Part shown: positions 14,244 to 23,021 of the stretch, piece by piece | Numbering within the stretch: position 1 is the first letter of the stretch | Layout: the number at the start of each line of letters is the position of its first letter | Source of the DNA: Pseudonocardiaceae bacterium | GTDB taxonomy: Bacteria > Actinomycetota > Actinomycetes > Mycobacteriales > Pseudonocardiaceae | Reading direction: 5' to 3' | Assembly (NCBI GenBank): GCA_009379815.1 | Contig: WHSY01000013.1 | Coordinates: 30,113 to 66,771 of the forward strand | Length of the DNA stretch: 36,659 nucleotides | The notes under the pieces: generated by a model | What the model was told of the DNA's origin: nothing | What the model saw: the letters and a program-made list of their open reading frames with translations, nothing else | The model's database searches: none | Position numbers and translations under genes: made by a program

Positions 14244-15139
14244 GCCGACCAGTCCGGTTCCCGCTTGCCGAGGAAGGCGTCGCGGCCCTCCACCGCCTCG
14301 TCGGTCATGTAGGCCAGCCGGGTGGATTCGCCTGCGAAGAGCTGCTGGCCGACCAGGCCGTCGTCGACGAGGTTGAGGGCGTACTTGAGCATCCGCTGCG
14401 CGGTGGGCGACTTGCCGTTGATCTCGCGCGCCCACTGCAGCGCGGTGGACTCCAGCGAGTCGTGGTCCACCACGGCGTTGACCATCCCCATGGCGTGCGC
14501 GTCGGCCGCCGTGTACTCCCTGCCGAGGAAGAAGATCTCCCGTGCGAACTTCTGCCCGACTTGCCGGGCGAGGTAGGCCGACCCGAACCCGCCGTCGAAG
14601 GAGCCGACGTCGCTGTCGGTCTGCTTGAAGCGGGCGTGCTCGGCCGACGCGAGAGTGAGATCGCACACCACGTGCAGCGAGTGCCCGCCGCCCGCAGCCC
14701 AGCCCGGAACCACCGCGATCACGATCTTGGGCATGAACCGGATCAGTCGTTGGCATTCGAGGATGTGCAGCCGCCCGGCGCGCGCCGGATCGACCGCCTC
14801 GGCGGTCTCGCCACTGGCGTACTGATAGCCCGAGCGGCCCCGGATTCGCTGATCACCACCGGAGCAGAACGCCCAGCCGCCGTCACGCGGTGAGGGGCCG
14901 TTGCCGGTGAGCAGCACGCACCCGACGTCCGGCGTCATCCGCGCGTGGTCGAGCGCGCGGTAGAGCTCGTCCACCGTGGCCGGACGGAACGCGTTGCGCA
15001 CATCGGGACGGTCGAACGCGATCCGCACGGTTCCGGAGTCGACCGCGCGGTGGTAGGTGATGTCGCTGGCGTCGAAGCCCGCGACGGGACGCCAGGCGGA
15101 GTCGTTGAACAGCTCGGAGACGGTCACGGCGGCGAGCAT
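14225..15139 (-). CDS. menB: MenB, 1,4-dihydroxy-2-naphthoyl-CoA synthase
   Basis: This crotonase-fold enzyme closes the second ring of menaquinone by Dieckmann-type condensation of OSB-CoA. The 304-residue protein includes the oxyanion-hole segment WAFCSGGDQRIRGRSGYQYA, the second oxyanion motif VPGWAAGGGHSLHVVCDL, and DSDVGSFDGGFGSAYLARQV, which holds the catalytic region, plus the C-terminal KREPDWSAFPWYY. ATG 15139 is chosen; GTG four codons later is an alternative. The stop lies inside the attR core, so the element replaced only downstream DNA. Divergent from the short-chain dehydrogenase gene, with ~30 bp or less between starts, so the two promoters must overlap the coding ends. MenE, the preceding enzyme, is now on the far side of the element. 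Confidence 0.95.
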   Translation of the reverse strand: MLAAVTVSELFNDSAWRPVAGFDASDITYHRAVDSGTVRIAFDRPDVRNAFRPATVDELYRALDHARMTPDVGCVLLTGNGPSPRDGGWAFCSGGDQRIRGRSGYQYASGETAEAVDPARAGRLHILECQRLIRFMPKIVIAVVPGWAAGGGHSLHVVCDLTLASAEHARFKQTDSDVGSFDGGFGSAYLARQVGQKFAREIFFLGREYTAADAHAMGMVNAVVDHDSLESTALQWAREINGKSPTAQRMLKYALNLVDDGLVGQQLFAGESTRLAYMTDEAVEGRDAFLGKREPDWSAFPWYY

Positions 15140-15169
15140 ACGAACCGCCGATTCGAGACGATGGGTGGC

Positions 15170-16000
15170 ATGCGACCGATCGACGAGCAGGTCGTCCTGG
15201 TGACGGGGACGACAGGTGGGCTGGGACGCGCGCTGGCCGAGCGGCTGGCGGCACTGGGCGCGACGGTGGTCATGCACGGTCGCCACGGCGGGCGGTTGGA
15301 GCGGGCCTGCGAGCAGATCCGCGCCGCGGTGCCCGGCGCGGTGCTGCACCCGGCCGTCGCGGACCTGTCCTGTCTGGCCGAGGTGAACGGGTTGGCCGAC
15401 CGCGTGCTGGCCGAGCGGCCCGCGCTGCACGCCCTGGTCAACAACGCCGGCGTCGGGTTCGGCAGCGACTCGTCCCGGCGTGAGACCAGCACCGACGGCA
15501 TCGAGCTGCGGCTGGCCGTCAACCACGTCGCGGGAGCGCTGTTGATCCGTCGGCTGCTGCCGCTGCTGCAGGCATCGGCGCCGTCGCGCATCGTGCAGGT
15601 GGCGTCACTCGGGCAGGCACCCATCGACCTGGCCGACCCGCAGCTGGAGCGCGGCTACGACGGCTGGCAGGCCTACGCGCAGAGCAAGCTCGCGCAGGTC
15701 ATGCTCACCCGTGACCTCGCCGGTGAGCTCGACCCGGAGACCGTGACGATCAACGCACTGCACCCGGCCACGTTCATGGACACCGGCATGGTGTGCGAGG
15801 GCGGCATCGCACCGCAGAGCAGTGTCGGCGAGGGGCTCGAGGCCACCCTGCGGCTGCTGGCCGACCCGGGACTGGACGGGGTGAGCGGGCGGTTCTTCGA
15901 CGGTACCCGCGAGGCGCGGCCGCACCACACCGCCGACGACCCCGCAGCCAGGGCCCGGGTTCGCGAGCTCACCGACGACTTGCTCCGTCGCGCCGCGTGA
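15170..16000 (+). CDS. Short-chain dehydrogenase/reductase (SDR)
   Basis: This NAD(P)-dependent oxidoreductase is 276 residues long. It shows the cofactor motif TGTTGGLGRALAER (~10-23), the NNAG motif (LVNNAGVGFGSD), the active-site Ser region (IVQVASLGQAP) and YAQSK with the catalytic Tyr/Lys. The segment between Ser and Tyr, the IDLADPQLERGYDGWQAYAQ region, resembles retinol-dehydrogenase-like SDRs. The substrate is unknown. ATG 15170 (MRPIDEQVVLVTG) is preferred; ATG 15161 adds three residues. It is divergent from menB and 37 bp upstream of the histidine phosphatase gene, so it may be the first gene of a menD-containing operon. Confidence 0.85.
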   Translation: MRPIDEQVVLVTGTTGGLGRALAERLAALGATVVMHGRHGGRLERACEQIRAAVPGAVLHPAVADLSCLAEVNGLADRVLAERPALHALVNNAGVGFGSDSSRRETSTDGIELRLAVNHVAGALLIRRLLPLLQASAPSRIVQVASLGQAPIDLADPQLERGYDGWQAYAQSKLAQVMLTRDLAGELDPETVTINALHPATFMDTGMVCEGGIAPQSSVGEGLEATLRLLADPGLDGVSGRFFDGTREARPHHTADDPAARARVRELTDDLLRRAA

Positions 16001-16037
16001 CCCGGCCACCCGGCACTCCGAGCGCGACGTAGGATCG

Positions 16038-16673
16038 ATGCACGTGGAGCTCATCCTGGTGCGGCACGCCCTGCCGGTACGCGAGCGCGGGGTCAACGGC
16101 GCAGCCGCAGATCCCGGTCTGGCCGTCGAGGGCCGCGAGCAGTCCGATCTGCTCGCCCGGTGGCTGTGCGCCGAGGGGATCGACGTGATCGTCTCCAGCC
16201 CGGCCCGCCGGGCGCGCCAGACCGCGGAACCGCTGGCCGACGCGCTGCAGCTGCCGGTGGAGGTCGCCGACGGGCTGCGCGAGTTCGACACCGGCGCGCA
16301 GGAGTACGTGCCGGTCGAGGAGCTGCGCGCCGCGAACGACCCCCGGTGGCAGGCGCTGGAACGCGGCGAGTTCTACGGCTGTGTCGACCCGGCGGGGTTT
16401 CGCAGCCGGGTGCTCGACGCCGCCGACGGGATCGTCGCCGCCCATCCCGGCGCCACGGTGGCGGCCTTCACCCACGCCGGCGTGGTCAACGTCTGTGCCG
16501 GTCAGCTGCTCGGCGTGGCGCGTGACATCTGGCTCGAGCCCGGCTACACGAGCATCACGCGGATCGCCGCTGCTCGTGACGGCAAGCGCTGGATCCGCAC
16601 CGTGAACGAGACCCCGCACCTGCATCCCGCCTACCTGCGCTTGGTCCGGGAAGCCGCGGCCGGCGGCGAGTGA
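16038..16673 (+). CDS. Histidine phosphatase family protein
   Basis: This is a 211-residue member of the phosphoglycerate-mutase-like branch. The catalytic His is in LILVRHALPVRERG (the family usually has RHG; here it is RHA). Other motifs are SSPARRARQTAEPLA with the second Arg, an acidic segment EFDTGAQEYVPVEEL, and the second His in AAFTHAGVVN. These residues support acid-phosphatase chemistry by a phosphohistidine; the substrate cannot be told. The gene overlaps menD by the GTGA junction at 16670-16673, so the two are translationally coupled. A link to menaquinone supply is suggested only by this coupling. Confidence 0.85.
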   Translation: MHVELILVRHALPVRERGVNGAAADPGLAVEGREQSDLLARWLCAEGIDVIVSSPARRARQTAEPLADALQLPVEVADGLREFDTGAQEYVPVEELRAANDPRWQALERGEFYGCVDPAGFRSRVLDAADGIVAAHPGATVAAFTHAGVVNVCAGQLLGVARDIWLEPGYTSITRIAAARDGKRWIRTVNETPHLHPAYLRLVREAAAGGE

Positions 16674-18304
16674 CGGTGAACCCGTCCACCGCGCTGGCCC
16701 GGGTGCTGGTCGACGAACTGGTTCGCTGCGGGGTGCACCACGTCGTGCTGTGCCCCGGCTCGCGCAACGCGCCGCTGGCGTTCGCTCTGCATGAGGCCGA
16801 CGTCGCGAGGCGGGTGGCGCTGCACGTGCGGATCGACGAGCGCTCGGCCGCGTTCCTGGCGCTGGGACTGGCGTTGCGCTCCGGCGATCCGGTGCCCGTG
16901 GTCTGCACATCGGGCACCGCGGTGGCCAACCTGCACGCGGCGGTGCTCGAGGCGCACCATGCCGGCGTGCCACTGCTCGCGCTGACTGCCGACCGCCCCC
17001 CGGAGCTGGTCGGCACCGGGGCGAACCAGACGGTGGCGCAGCCGGGCATCTTCGCAGCTGCGGTGCGGGCCGTGCCCGCACTCGGTGTACCGGAGCGGTG
17101 TGCCGGGCAGCAGGGCCGCTGGCGCTCCACGGTGGACCGGGCGGTCGCCGCTGCCCGAGGAGTCCTCGAGGGACGCCCCAGCCCGGTGCACCTCAACGTG
17201 CCGCTGCGCGAGCCGCTGGTACCCGAGTCCGCACCGGACTGGCCGGAGGTGCTGCACGGGCGGCCTGACGGACAGCCCTGGACGGCGCTGCCGGCCCCGT
17301 CGCCGGCCGCCACTGCGGTCGAGGTGGACCTGTCGCGCCGCACCCTGGTCATCGCCGGCGACGGCGCGCACCCCGGGCCGCCCGGCGTCCCGCTCGTCGC
17401 GGAGCCCACGGCCGGCTGTTGGCCCGATGCGCTGGCGGCCGGACCCTGGTTGCTCGGCGCACCGGACGTGCCGCGACCCGAGCAGGTCCTGGTGCTGGGC
17501 CGACCCACCCTGCACCGCCCGGTGGGCCGGCTGCTCGCCGATCCCGACGTCGCGGTCACCGTCGTCTCGGAGACGCCGCAGTGGACCGATGTGCCCGGCA
17601 CCGCGGTGGCAGCGGGCACCGCGCTGCACGCCACCGGGTCCCCGGAACCGCGCTGGTACCGCGCCTGGCGCGACGCCGACGGCGCCGCCGCGCGCGCGGT
17701 GACCGCGGCGCTGGACGGCACGACCGGGCTCGACGTGGCTCGCCGGATGGTCGCAGCGCTACCGGACGGCGCGCTGCTGGTGATCGGCTCGTCCAACCCG
17801 ATCCGCGACGTGGCGCTGGCGGCCGCGCCGCGCCACGGGCTGACGGTGCTGGCCAACCGGGGCATCGCGGGCATCGACGGCACAGTGGCCACCGCGGTCG
17901 GGGCGGCACTGGCCCACCGCGGACCTTCGTACGCGCTGCTCGGCGACCTGACGTTCCTGCACGATGCCAACGGGCTGCTGCTCGGACCCGCCGAAGCCCG
18001 GCCGGACCTGACCATCGTGGTCGCCAACGACGAAGGCGGCGGGATCTTCGGGCTGCTCGAGCAGGGCTCCCCGGAGCACGCGGCGGCGTTCGAGCGTGTG
18101 TTCGGCACCCCTCATGGCACCGACCTCGCCTCGCTGTGTGCGGCCCACCACGTCCCGCACGCCGAGGTGACCGTCGACGGGCTGGCCGGCGAGCTGGCAC
18201 CTCGCCCGGGCCTGCGCGTGCTGGAGGTGCGCACGGCGCGCGACGGCCTGCGGGCGCTGCACGGCCGGATCCGCGAGGCCGTCTCCCGCGCCTGGACGAC
18301 CTAG
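16670..18304 (+). CDS. menD: MenD, SEPHCHC synthase
   Basis: This ThDP-dependent enzyme joins isochorismate and 2-oxoglutarate, releasing CO2, to give SEPHCHC. The 544-residue protein has the N-terminal VLCPGSRNAPLAFAL segment, DERSAAFLALGLAL with the ThDP-activating Glu region, VVCTSGTAVANLHAAV, and the metal/ThDP site GDLTFLHDANGLLL followed by IVVANDEGGGIFGLLEQG. The GTG at 16670 overlaps the phosphatase stop. Its isochorismate comes from the synthase encoded ~2 kb to the right on the other strand. MenC and MenH, which act after it, are not in this window. The stop shares its CTAG with the stop of the convergent PNPOx gene. Confidence 0.96.
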   Translation: MTVNPSTALARVLVDELVRCGVHHVVLCPGSRNAPLAFALHEADVARRVALHVRIDERSAAFLALGLALRSGDPVPVVCTSGTAVANLHAAVLEAHHAGVPLLALTADRPPELVGTGANQTVAQPGIFAAAVRAVPALGVPERCAGQQGRWRSTVDRAVAAARGVLEGRPSPVHLNVPLREPLVPESAPDWPEVLHGRPDGQPWTALPAPSPAATAVEVDLSRRTLVIAGDGAHPGPPGVPLVAEPTAGCWPDALAAGPWLLGAPDVPRPEQVLVLGRPTLHRPVGRLLADPDVAVTVVSETPQWTDVPGTAVAAGTALHATGSPEPRWYRAWRDADGAAARAVTAALDGTTGLDVARRMVAALPDGALLVIGSSNPIRDVALAAAPRHGLTVLANRGIAGIDGTVATAVGAALAHRGPSYALLGDLTFLHDANGLLLGPAEARPDLTIVVANDEGGGIFGLLEQGSPEHAAAFERVFGTPHGTDLASLCAAHHVPHAEVTVDGLAGELAPRPGLRVLEVRTARDGLRALHGRIREAVSRAWTT

Positions 18305-18768
18305 CTGCGCTCGACACGGTCGGTCCCGCGACCCTCGTGCCACGATTCGATGACGAGGTGGTCGGCGGGCCGGCCGAGGGACACCACCACAGCCTCGGTC
18401 AGCTCGATCCGGAACAGGTGAAACGGCCCCGGTGGCGCCCCGTCGGCGAACCGGGCGATCACCTGCTCGTCGGTGACCTCGACGGCGCTGCCCGCGATCT
18501 TCGCGTCGCCGGTCCAGGCGTCCGGGTCGTCGGACCCGCTGTGGATCGCCACCCGGCCGTCCCGGCGCAGGTCGAGGCATTTACGCGAGCCCGGCATACC
18601 GCCGAGCCACAGCTGCCCGTCCCGGAACTGCACCTCCGTCCCGCTGATCCGCGGCGAGCCATCGGCCCGGATCGTGGCCATCGTCTTGTGCCCGTGCGCG
18701 TCGAAGCGCTCCCGCACTGCTGCCGCGAGCTCGGGCGCCTGCTCGCGGAAGCGTTCCCATCCGACCAT
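18301..18768 (-). CDS. Pyridoxamine 5'-phosphate oxidase-family (split-barrel flavin/F420) protein
   Basis: This 155-residue protein starts at ATG 18768 (MVGWERFREQAPELAAA), which I prefer to the longer frame from 18813. The core GHKTMATIRADGSPRISGTE then VQFRDGQLWLGGMPGSRKC is the split-barrel flavin-binding fold. The sequence continues with a strand-rich half (RRDGRVAIHSGSDD) and a C-terminal tail IESWHEGRG. Relatives bind FMN, F420 or heme; I cannot tell which here. The gene is convergent with menD and overlaps its stop by four bases. Confidence 0.8.
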   Translation of the reverse strand: MVGWERFREQAPELAAAVRERFDAHGHKTMATIRADGSPRISGTEVQFRDGQLWLGGMPGSRKCLDLRRDGRVAIHSGSDDPDAWTGDAKIAGSAVEVTDEQVIARFADGAPPGPFHLFRIELTEAVVVSLGRPADHLVIESWHEGRGTDRVERS

Positions 18769-18912
18769 GGGCTCACGATGCACCGCACCACCGACACTTT
18801 CGAGCCGTGCCACGAAGGCGGCCTGTGCCGCGCGGGTTGAGGCGAAGGCCCCCCTTGGCGACGGGTGTCAGGGTGGGGGCGCCGTTAGGGTCGGTGCGGG
18901 AGGTGACGCGCG

Positions 18913-20403
18913 ATGCGGATTCGGGCAGCGGCCGTGCCGGCCGTCGCGCTGGCCGTCACCGTCGCACTGGCCGTCACCGTCGCACTGGTGTGGACCCGCA
19001 GCGGGCCGGGTCCGGAGGCGGGCGCACCGCCGGCGCCACCGGCGCAGCCGACGCCATCCGCCGAGCAGGTGCAGGCGGGCGCGACGCCCGGCGCCCCCGG
19101 CATCGGCGACGCGTACTTCCCGGGCGACGGCAACGGCGGCTACGACGTCCGCCGCTACGCCGTCGACGTGCGGTACGACCCGGCCACCGACCGGCTCGCA
19201 GGCCGCACCACGATCACCGCGACGGCGACCGGGAATCTCTCCCGGTTCAACCTCGACCTGGCGCTGCCGGCGTCGGCCGTCGAGGTCGACGGCGCGCCCG
19301 CCGCACACACCCAGCGGGGCACCGAACTGGTGGTGACCCCGCCGCGACCGGTGCCCGCGGGGGCCACGATGACGGTGCGGGTGGACTACGCGGGGATCCC
19401 GTCCGAGACGGGGCCGGACAGCCCGTGGGTGCGCACCGCCGACGGCGCGCTGGCGGTGAACCAGCCCGACATCGCGCCATGGTGGTTTCCCTCCAACGAC
19501 CACCCCGCCGACAAGGCGAGCATGGCGGTGACGATCACGGTCCCGGAGGGCGTGGAGGCGCTGTCCAACGGTGCCCTGCTCGCCGGCCCGGAGCCCGCGG
19601 GCAACGGTCAGGACCGGTGGCGCTGGCGGGCCGACGCACCGATGGCGCCCTACCTGGCGTTCGTCGCGATCGGGCAGTACGAGCTGGTCCGCCGCGACAC
19701 CCCGTTCGGCTCGTTGCTGGTCGGCTACGCCGAGGGGCTCGAGCCGGAGCTGGCCGCGGCGGCGCGACAGTCGGTCGGCCAGACTCCGCGGATCGTGGGC
19801 GTGCTGTCCGGGCTCTTCGGCGAGTACCCGTTCGACCACCTCGGTGGGGTCGTGCCGGACGCACCGGGCTTGGGCATCGCGCTGGAGAACCAGACCCGCC
19901 CGGTGTACTCGCCTGCGTTCTTCACCGGCGGCCCCTATGTCGACGTGGTGGTCCACGAGCTGGCACACCAGTGGTTCGGCGACAGTGTCTCGGTGCGGCG
20001 GTGGCGCGACATCTGGCTCAACGAGGGTTTCGCCACCTACGCGGAGTGGCTGTACTCCGAGCGCACCGGCGGACCGAGCGCGCAGCAGATCGTCGGGGCG
20101 CACTACGACTCCATCCCCGCCGACGACCCGTTCTGGCAGGTCCCGCCCGCCGATCCCGGTGCGGCCAACCTGCTGGACCCGGCGGTGTACACCCGCGGCG
20201 CGATGGCGCTGCACGCGATCCGGGTGGCCGTGGGCGACGAGGCCTTCTTCGCCACGTTGCGGGCATGGGCGGCGCAACGCCGTCACGGCAACGGCACGGT
20301 CGAGGCGTTCCTCGCGCTGGCGCAGCGTCGTTCCGGCCAGCAGCTCGACGCGCTGGCCGATGCGTGGCTCTACCAGCCCGGCCGGCCGGAGCGGACCGGC
20401 TGA
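18913..20403 (+). CDS. Secreted or membrane-anchored M1-family zinc metallopeptidase
   Basis: This 496-residue aminopeptidase-like protein acts outside the membrane. Residues 5-27 form a signal peptide or anchor containing a tandem duplication (LAVTVALAVTVAL), followed by a Pro/Ala-rich linker. The beta domain (~70-240) has ALAVNQPDIAPWWFPSNDHP. The catalytic domain holds HELAHQWFGDSVSVRRW with IWLNEGFATYAEW, the HExxH-x18-E zinc site. The exopeptidase GxMEN motif is degenerate here: GIALENQT, with Leu in place of Met. No Cys lipobox is visible. ATG 18913 follows GGGAGG. The C-terminal helical domain is short compared with full-length M1 enzymes. Confidence 0.9.
   Translation: MRIRAAAVPAVALAVTVALAVTVALVWTRSGPGPEAGAPPAPPAQPTPSAEQVQAGATPGAPGIGDAYFPGDGNGGYDVRRYAVDVRYDPATDRLAGRTTITATATGNLSRFNLDLALPASAVEVDGAPAAHTQRGTELVVTPPRPVPAGATMTVRVDYAGIPSETGPDSPWVRTADGALAVNQPDIAPWWFPSNDHPADKASMAVTITVPEGVEALSNGALLAGPEPAGNGQDRWRWRADAPMAPYLAFVAIGQYELVRRDTPFGSLLVGYAEGLEPELAAAARQSVGQTPRIVGVLSGLFGEYPFDHLGGVVPDAPGLGIALENQTRPVYSPAFFTGGPYVDVVVHELAHQWFGDSVSVRRWRDIWLNEGFATYAEWLYSERTGGPSAQQIVGAHYDSIPADDPFWQVPPADPGAANLLDPAVYTRGAMALHAIRVAVGDEAFFATLRAWAAQRRHGNGTVEAFLALAQRRSGQQLDALADAWLYQPGRPERTG
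18949..18984 (+). repeat. 18-bp tandem duplication in the signal-peptide codons
   Basis: CTGGCCGTCACCGTCGCA occurs twice in a row (18949-18966 and 18967-18984) and lengthens the hydrophobic core of the M1 peptidase signal by six residues. Confidence 0.85.
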
Positions 20404-20434
20404 GCCGCGCGCCCTGCCCTCAGTCAGCCTGCCC

Positions 20435-21685
20435 TCAGTCCGCCTCGACGCCCTCGAGCGCATCGCGGACCGGGACCAGCTTGGCGGCCGCCTCGGCCAC
20501 CTCCTCGTCCGGATCGGAACCGGCGACGATGCCGCAACCGGCGAACAGGCGCGCGGCCGCGCCCTGCAGCTGGGCACACCGCAGCGCGATGCCCAGCTCG
20601 CCGTTGCCGTCGCCGTCCACCCAGCCGACGGGCCCGGCGTAGCGGCCACGACCCATCGCCTCGAGCTCACCGATCAGGTCCACCGCGGCACCGGTGGGGG
20701 TGCCGCCGACCGCGGCGGTGGGGTGTACCGCGGCGGCGAGTGCCAGCAGCGACGTCGGGCGGGAGTCGAGCCGGCCCCGGACCTCGCTGGCGAGGTGGAG
20801 CACATTGCGCAGCGCGAGCACATCCGGTTGCTCGGGCGCCTGCAGCGAGGTGCAGAACGGCTGCAGCGACTGCGCCAGCGACTCCACCGCGTACCGGTGC
20901 TCGTCACGGTCCTTGGCCGAGTCGAGCAGCTCGGCCGCCAGCGCATCGGGGTCGGCGCCCGCGCGGGGCCAGGTCGTGCCCGCCAGCACCTGCGACGTCA
21001 CCTCGTCGCCGCGGCGGCGCAGCAGCAGCTCCGGGGTCGCGCCGACCAGCCCCTCCACCGCGAACGCCCAGCACGACGGGTAGCGCGCGCCCAGCCCGTG
21101 CAGCAGGAACCGCGGGTCCAGCGGCTCGTCGGCCAGCGCCAGCAGGTCGTGGGCGAGCACGACCTTGTCCAGCTGGCCGCCACGCATCCGCTCCACGGCG
21201 CGATGCACCGCATCGCGCCACGCGGTCACGGTGAGCTGGCCGTCGGAATAGCGCACCCCGCGCGGGCGGCGGACCGGCGCCACCGTCTCGGTGGGCTCCC
21301 CGGCGTCCTCCGACTCGATCTCGGTCACCCAGCTGACGCCGTCACGACGTCCCACCACGACACGGGGCACGGTGAGCACCGAGCGGCCGGGCGAGTCGCC
21401 GAACGCGAAGCTGGTGAAGGCGACGGGACCGCTACCGGGCAGCCCGATCTCGTCGCGCACGTCGAGGCGGGCGGTGAAGGAGTCCCACCAGTCCTGGGCG
21501 CGTGCGAAGCGTGCGGGTCCCGAGGTGCGTACCTGGGCGACCTCGCCCCAGCCGACGAGCCCCTCGCCGCCGCGCACCCAGCACAGCGCTCCCCGTGGCG
21601 AGGGCAGCAGGTCGAGCAGCTCCGCCGTACCGGTCACCGGGCGCGACCGCACGAGCAACTGATCGGTCAGCGAGGCGGTGGTCAC
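20435..21685 (-). CDS. menF: Isochorismate synthase
   Basis: This chorismate-binding enzyme converts chorismate to isochorismate, the first committed step of menaquinone synthesis (siderophores or salicylate can also use it). The 416-residue protein has LDKVVLAHDLL with the catalytic Lys region, VGATPELLLRR, SAKDRDEHRYAVE, LHLASEVRGRL, the signature HPTAAVGGTPTGAA, and GRGRYAGPVGWVDGDGNGEL with the Mg-binding Glu in the C-terminal part. GTG 21685 is chosen; the upstream 32 residues of the frame look like leader. The neighbour menD supports a menaquinone role. The gene is last in a minus-strand cluster with SRPBCC, TIM-barrel and Tm-1-like genes and lies 31 bp from the convergent peptidase stop. 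Confidence 0.9.
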   Translation of the reverse strand: MTTASLTDQLLVRSRPVTGTAELLDLLPSPRGALCWVRGGEGLVGWGEVAQVRTSGPARFARAQDWWDSFTARLDVRDEIGLPGSGPVAFTSFAFGDSPGRSVLTVPRVVVGRRDGVSWVTEIESEDAGEPTETVAPVRRPRGVRYSDGQLTVTAWRDAVHRAVERMRGGQLDKVVLAHDLLALADEPLDPRFLLHGLGARYPSCWAFAVEGLVGATPELLLRRRGDEVTSQVLAGTTWPRAGADPDALAAELLDSAKDRDEHRYAVESLAQSLQPFCTSLQAPEQPDVLALRNVLHLASEVRGRLDSRPTSLLALAAAVHPTAAVGGTPTGAAVDLIGELEAMGRGRYAGPVGWVDGDGNGELGIALRCAQLQGAAARLFAGCGIVAGSDPDEEVAEAAAKLVPVRDALEGVEAD

Positions 21686-21740
21686 GCCGCCAGCGTAGGT
21701 GCGCAGCGGCCGCGTCACGCGGTGACGGGCGTGAGATCGG

Positions 21741-22175
21741 TTACCGGAACCGATCACGCAGCGCGCCGAGTCCGGTGGCATAGACGCCGTCGGCGAACGT
21801 CGCCGTCAGGTCGGGCTCGTCGGCGGCGTCCGCGTCGTACTCCGACCACCACTCGACGAAGGCCTCGCCGGTGCTCGTCACCGGTGCCACGCGGATCGTC
21901 GAGCGGTAGCGGCGCACCGGGAACGGGCTGTCCAGGATGTCGTAGGTGTAGCGGCGATCGGTGTCGTCGAGCGTCACGAGCCGCTCCCGCACCACACCCC
22001 CGTCACCCAGCGTCAGACGTCGGATGCACCCGACCCCCTCGGCTGATCCGCCGTCCTCGATCTCGCTGCGCTCGATGGCGGGATGCCAGCTCGGCAGGCC
22101 GTTGAAGTCGCGGATGAGCTGCCACAGCTCGTCGGCGTCGGCACCGACGAGCGCGCTGGCGTACGGCGTGGGCAT
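21741..22175 (-). CDS. SRPBCC-family protein (polyketide cyclase/START-like)
   Basis: This 144-residue protein has the helix-grip fold pattern: starts MPTPYASALVGADADELWQL, then IRDFNGLPSWHPAIERSEIE, GVGCIRRLTLGDGGVVRERL, RRYTYDILDSPFPVRRYRST and FVEWWSEYDAD with a long C-terminal helix. SRPBCC proteins bind hydrophobic ligands in a deep cavity; the ligand here is unknown. The gene follows the TIM-barrel gene by 3 bp, with its ribosome site (GAGGAG) inside that gene's end, so they are coupled. The next gene is isochorismate synthase, 55 bp on. Confidence 0.85.
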   Translation of the reverse strand: MPTPYASALVGADADELWQLIRDFNGLPSWHPAIERSEIEDGGSAEGVGCIRRLTLGDGGVVRERLVTLDDTDRRYTYDILDSPFPVRRYRSTIRVAPVTSTGEAFVEWWSEYDADAADEPDLTATFADGVYATGLGALRDRFR

Positions 22176-22178
22176 GGA

Positions 22179-23021
22179 CTACTCCTCTCGTGCGGTGGTG
22201 CGTAGCTGCTTGAACGCCCGGGTCTGCTCGGTCAGCGCCCGCTCGGTGGGCAGCCGCTCCATGCTGCTCGCACCGTAGAAGCCGTGGCAGCGGTGCGTGG
22301 CCGACAGCACATATGCCGCGTCGTCGGGCGTCGAGATCGGGCCACCGTGGCAGAGCACGACGACGTCGTCGCGGACGTCGAGCGCGGCGCCCGCCCACTC
22401 GTCGACGAACGCGACGCAGTCGTCGAGGCTCTCGGCCGTCCCGGCCCCGATCGCGCCACCCGTGGTCAGCCCCATGTGGCAGACGATGATGTCGGCGCCC
22501 GCCCTGGTCATCGCGACCGCGTCGGCGGCCGAGAAGACGTACGGCGTGGTGAGCAGGTCGGCTGCGCGGGCAGCGGCGGTCAGCTCGACCTCCAGCCCGT
22601 AGCCCATCCCCGTCGCCTCGAGGTTGGCGCGGAACGTCCCGTCGATCAGTCCCACGGTGGGGAAGTTCTGCACCCCGGCGAAGCCCAGCGCCTTCAGCTC
22701 GCCCAGAAAATGGTCGGTGATCATGAAGGGGTCGGTACCGTTGACGCCTGCCAGCACCGGCGTGTGCGCCACGACGGGCAGTACCTCGCGGGCCATGTCG
22801 ACCACGATCTCGTTGGCGTTGCCGTAGGCCAGCAGCCCGGCCAGCGAGCCCCGCCCGGCCATCCGGTAACGCCCGGAGTTGTAGATGACGATGAGGTCGA
22901 TCCCGCCGGCCTCCTCGCACTTGGCCGACAACCCCGTCCCGGCGCCGCCGCCGACGATCGGCTCGCCGCGCTCGACCATGCCGCGGAAGCGGGTGACCAG
23001 ATCCTCTCTGCGCCATCTCAC
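22179..23021 (-). CDS. Phosphoenolpyruvate hydrolase-family TIM-barrel protein
   Basis: GTG 23021 overlaps the stop of the Tm-1-like gene (GTGA) and begins [20 protein letters not shown]. Motifs typical of the family are [77 protein letters not shown] and [16 protein letters not shown]. These define a PEP-mutase-like TIM barrel. In plants the equivalent domain is fused behind a Tm-1-like domain; bacteria usually encode them as adjacent genes, as here. The reaction is not established, so the name reflects family only. Confidence 0.88.
   Translation of the reverse strand: MRWRREDLVTRFRGMVERGEPIVGGGAGTGLSAKCEEAGGIDLIVIYNSGRYRMAGRGSLAGLLAYGNANEIVVDMAREVLPVVAHTPVLAGVNGTDPFMITDHFLGELKALGFAGVQNFPTVGLIDGTFRANLEATGMGYGLEVELTAAARAADLLTTPYVFSAADAVAMTRAGADIIVCHMGLTTGGAIGAGTAESLDDCVAFVDEWAGAALDVRDDVVVLCHGGPISTPDDAAYVLSATHRCHGFYGASSMERLPTERALTEQTRAFKQLRTTAREE

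Noticed and set aside
19571-22105. 844-codon plus-strand frame
   Set aside because: It overlaps the M1 peptidase in another frame and is antisense to isochorismate synthase and the SRPBCC gene; its composition is typical of shadow frames.
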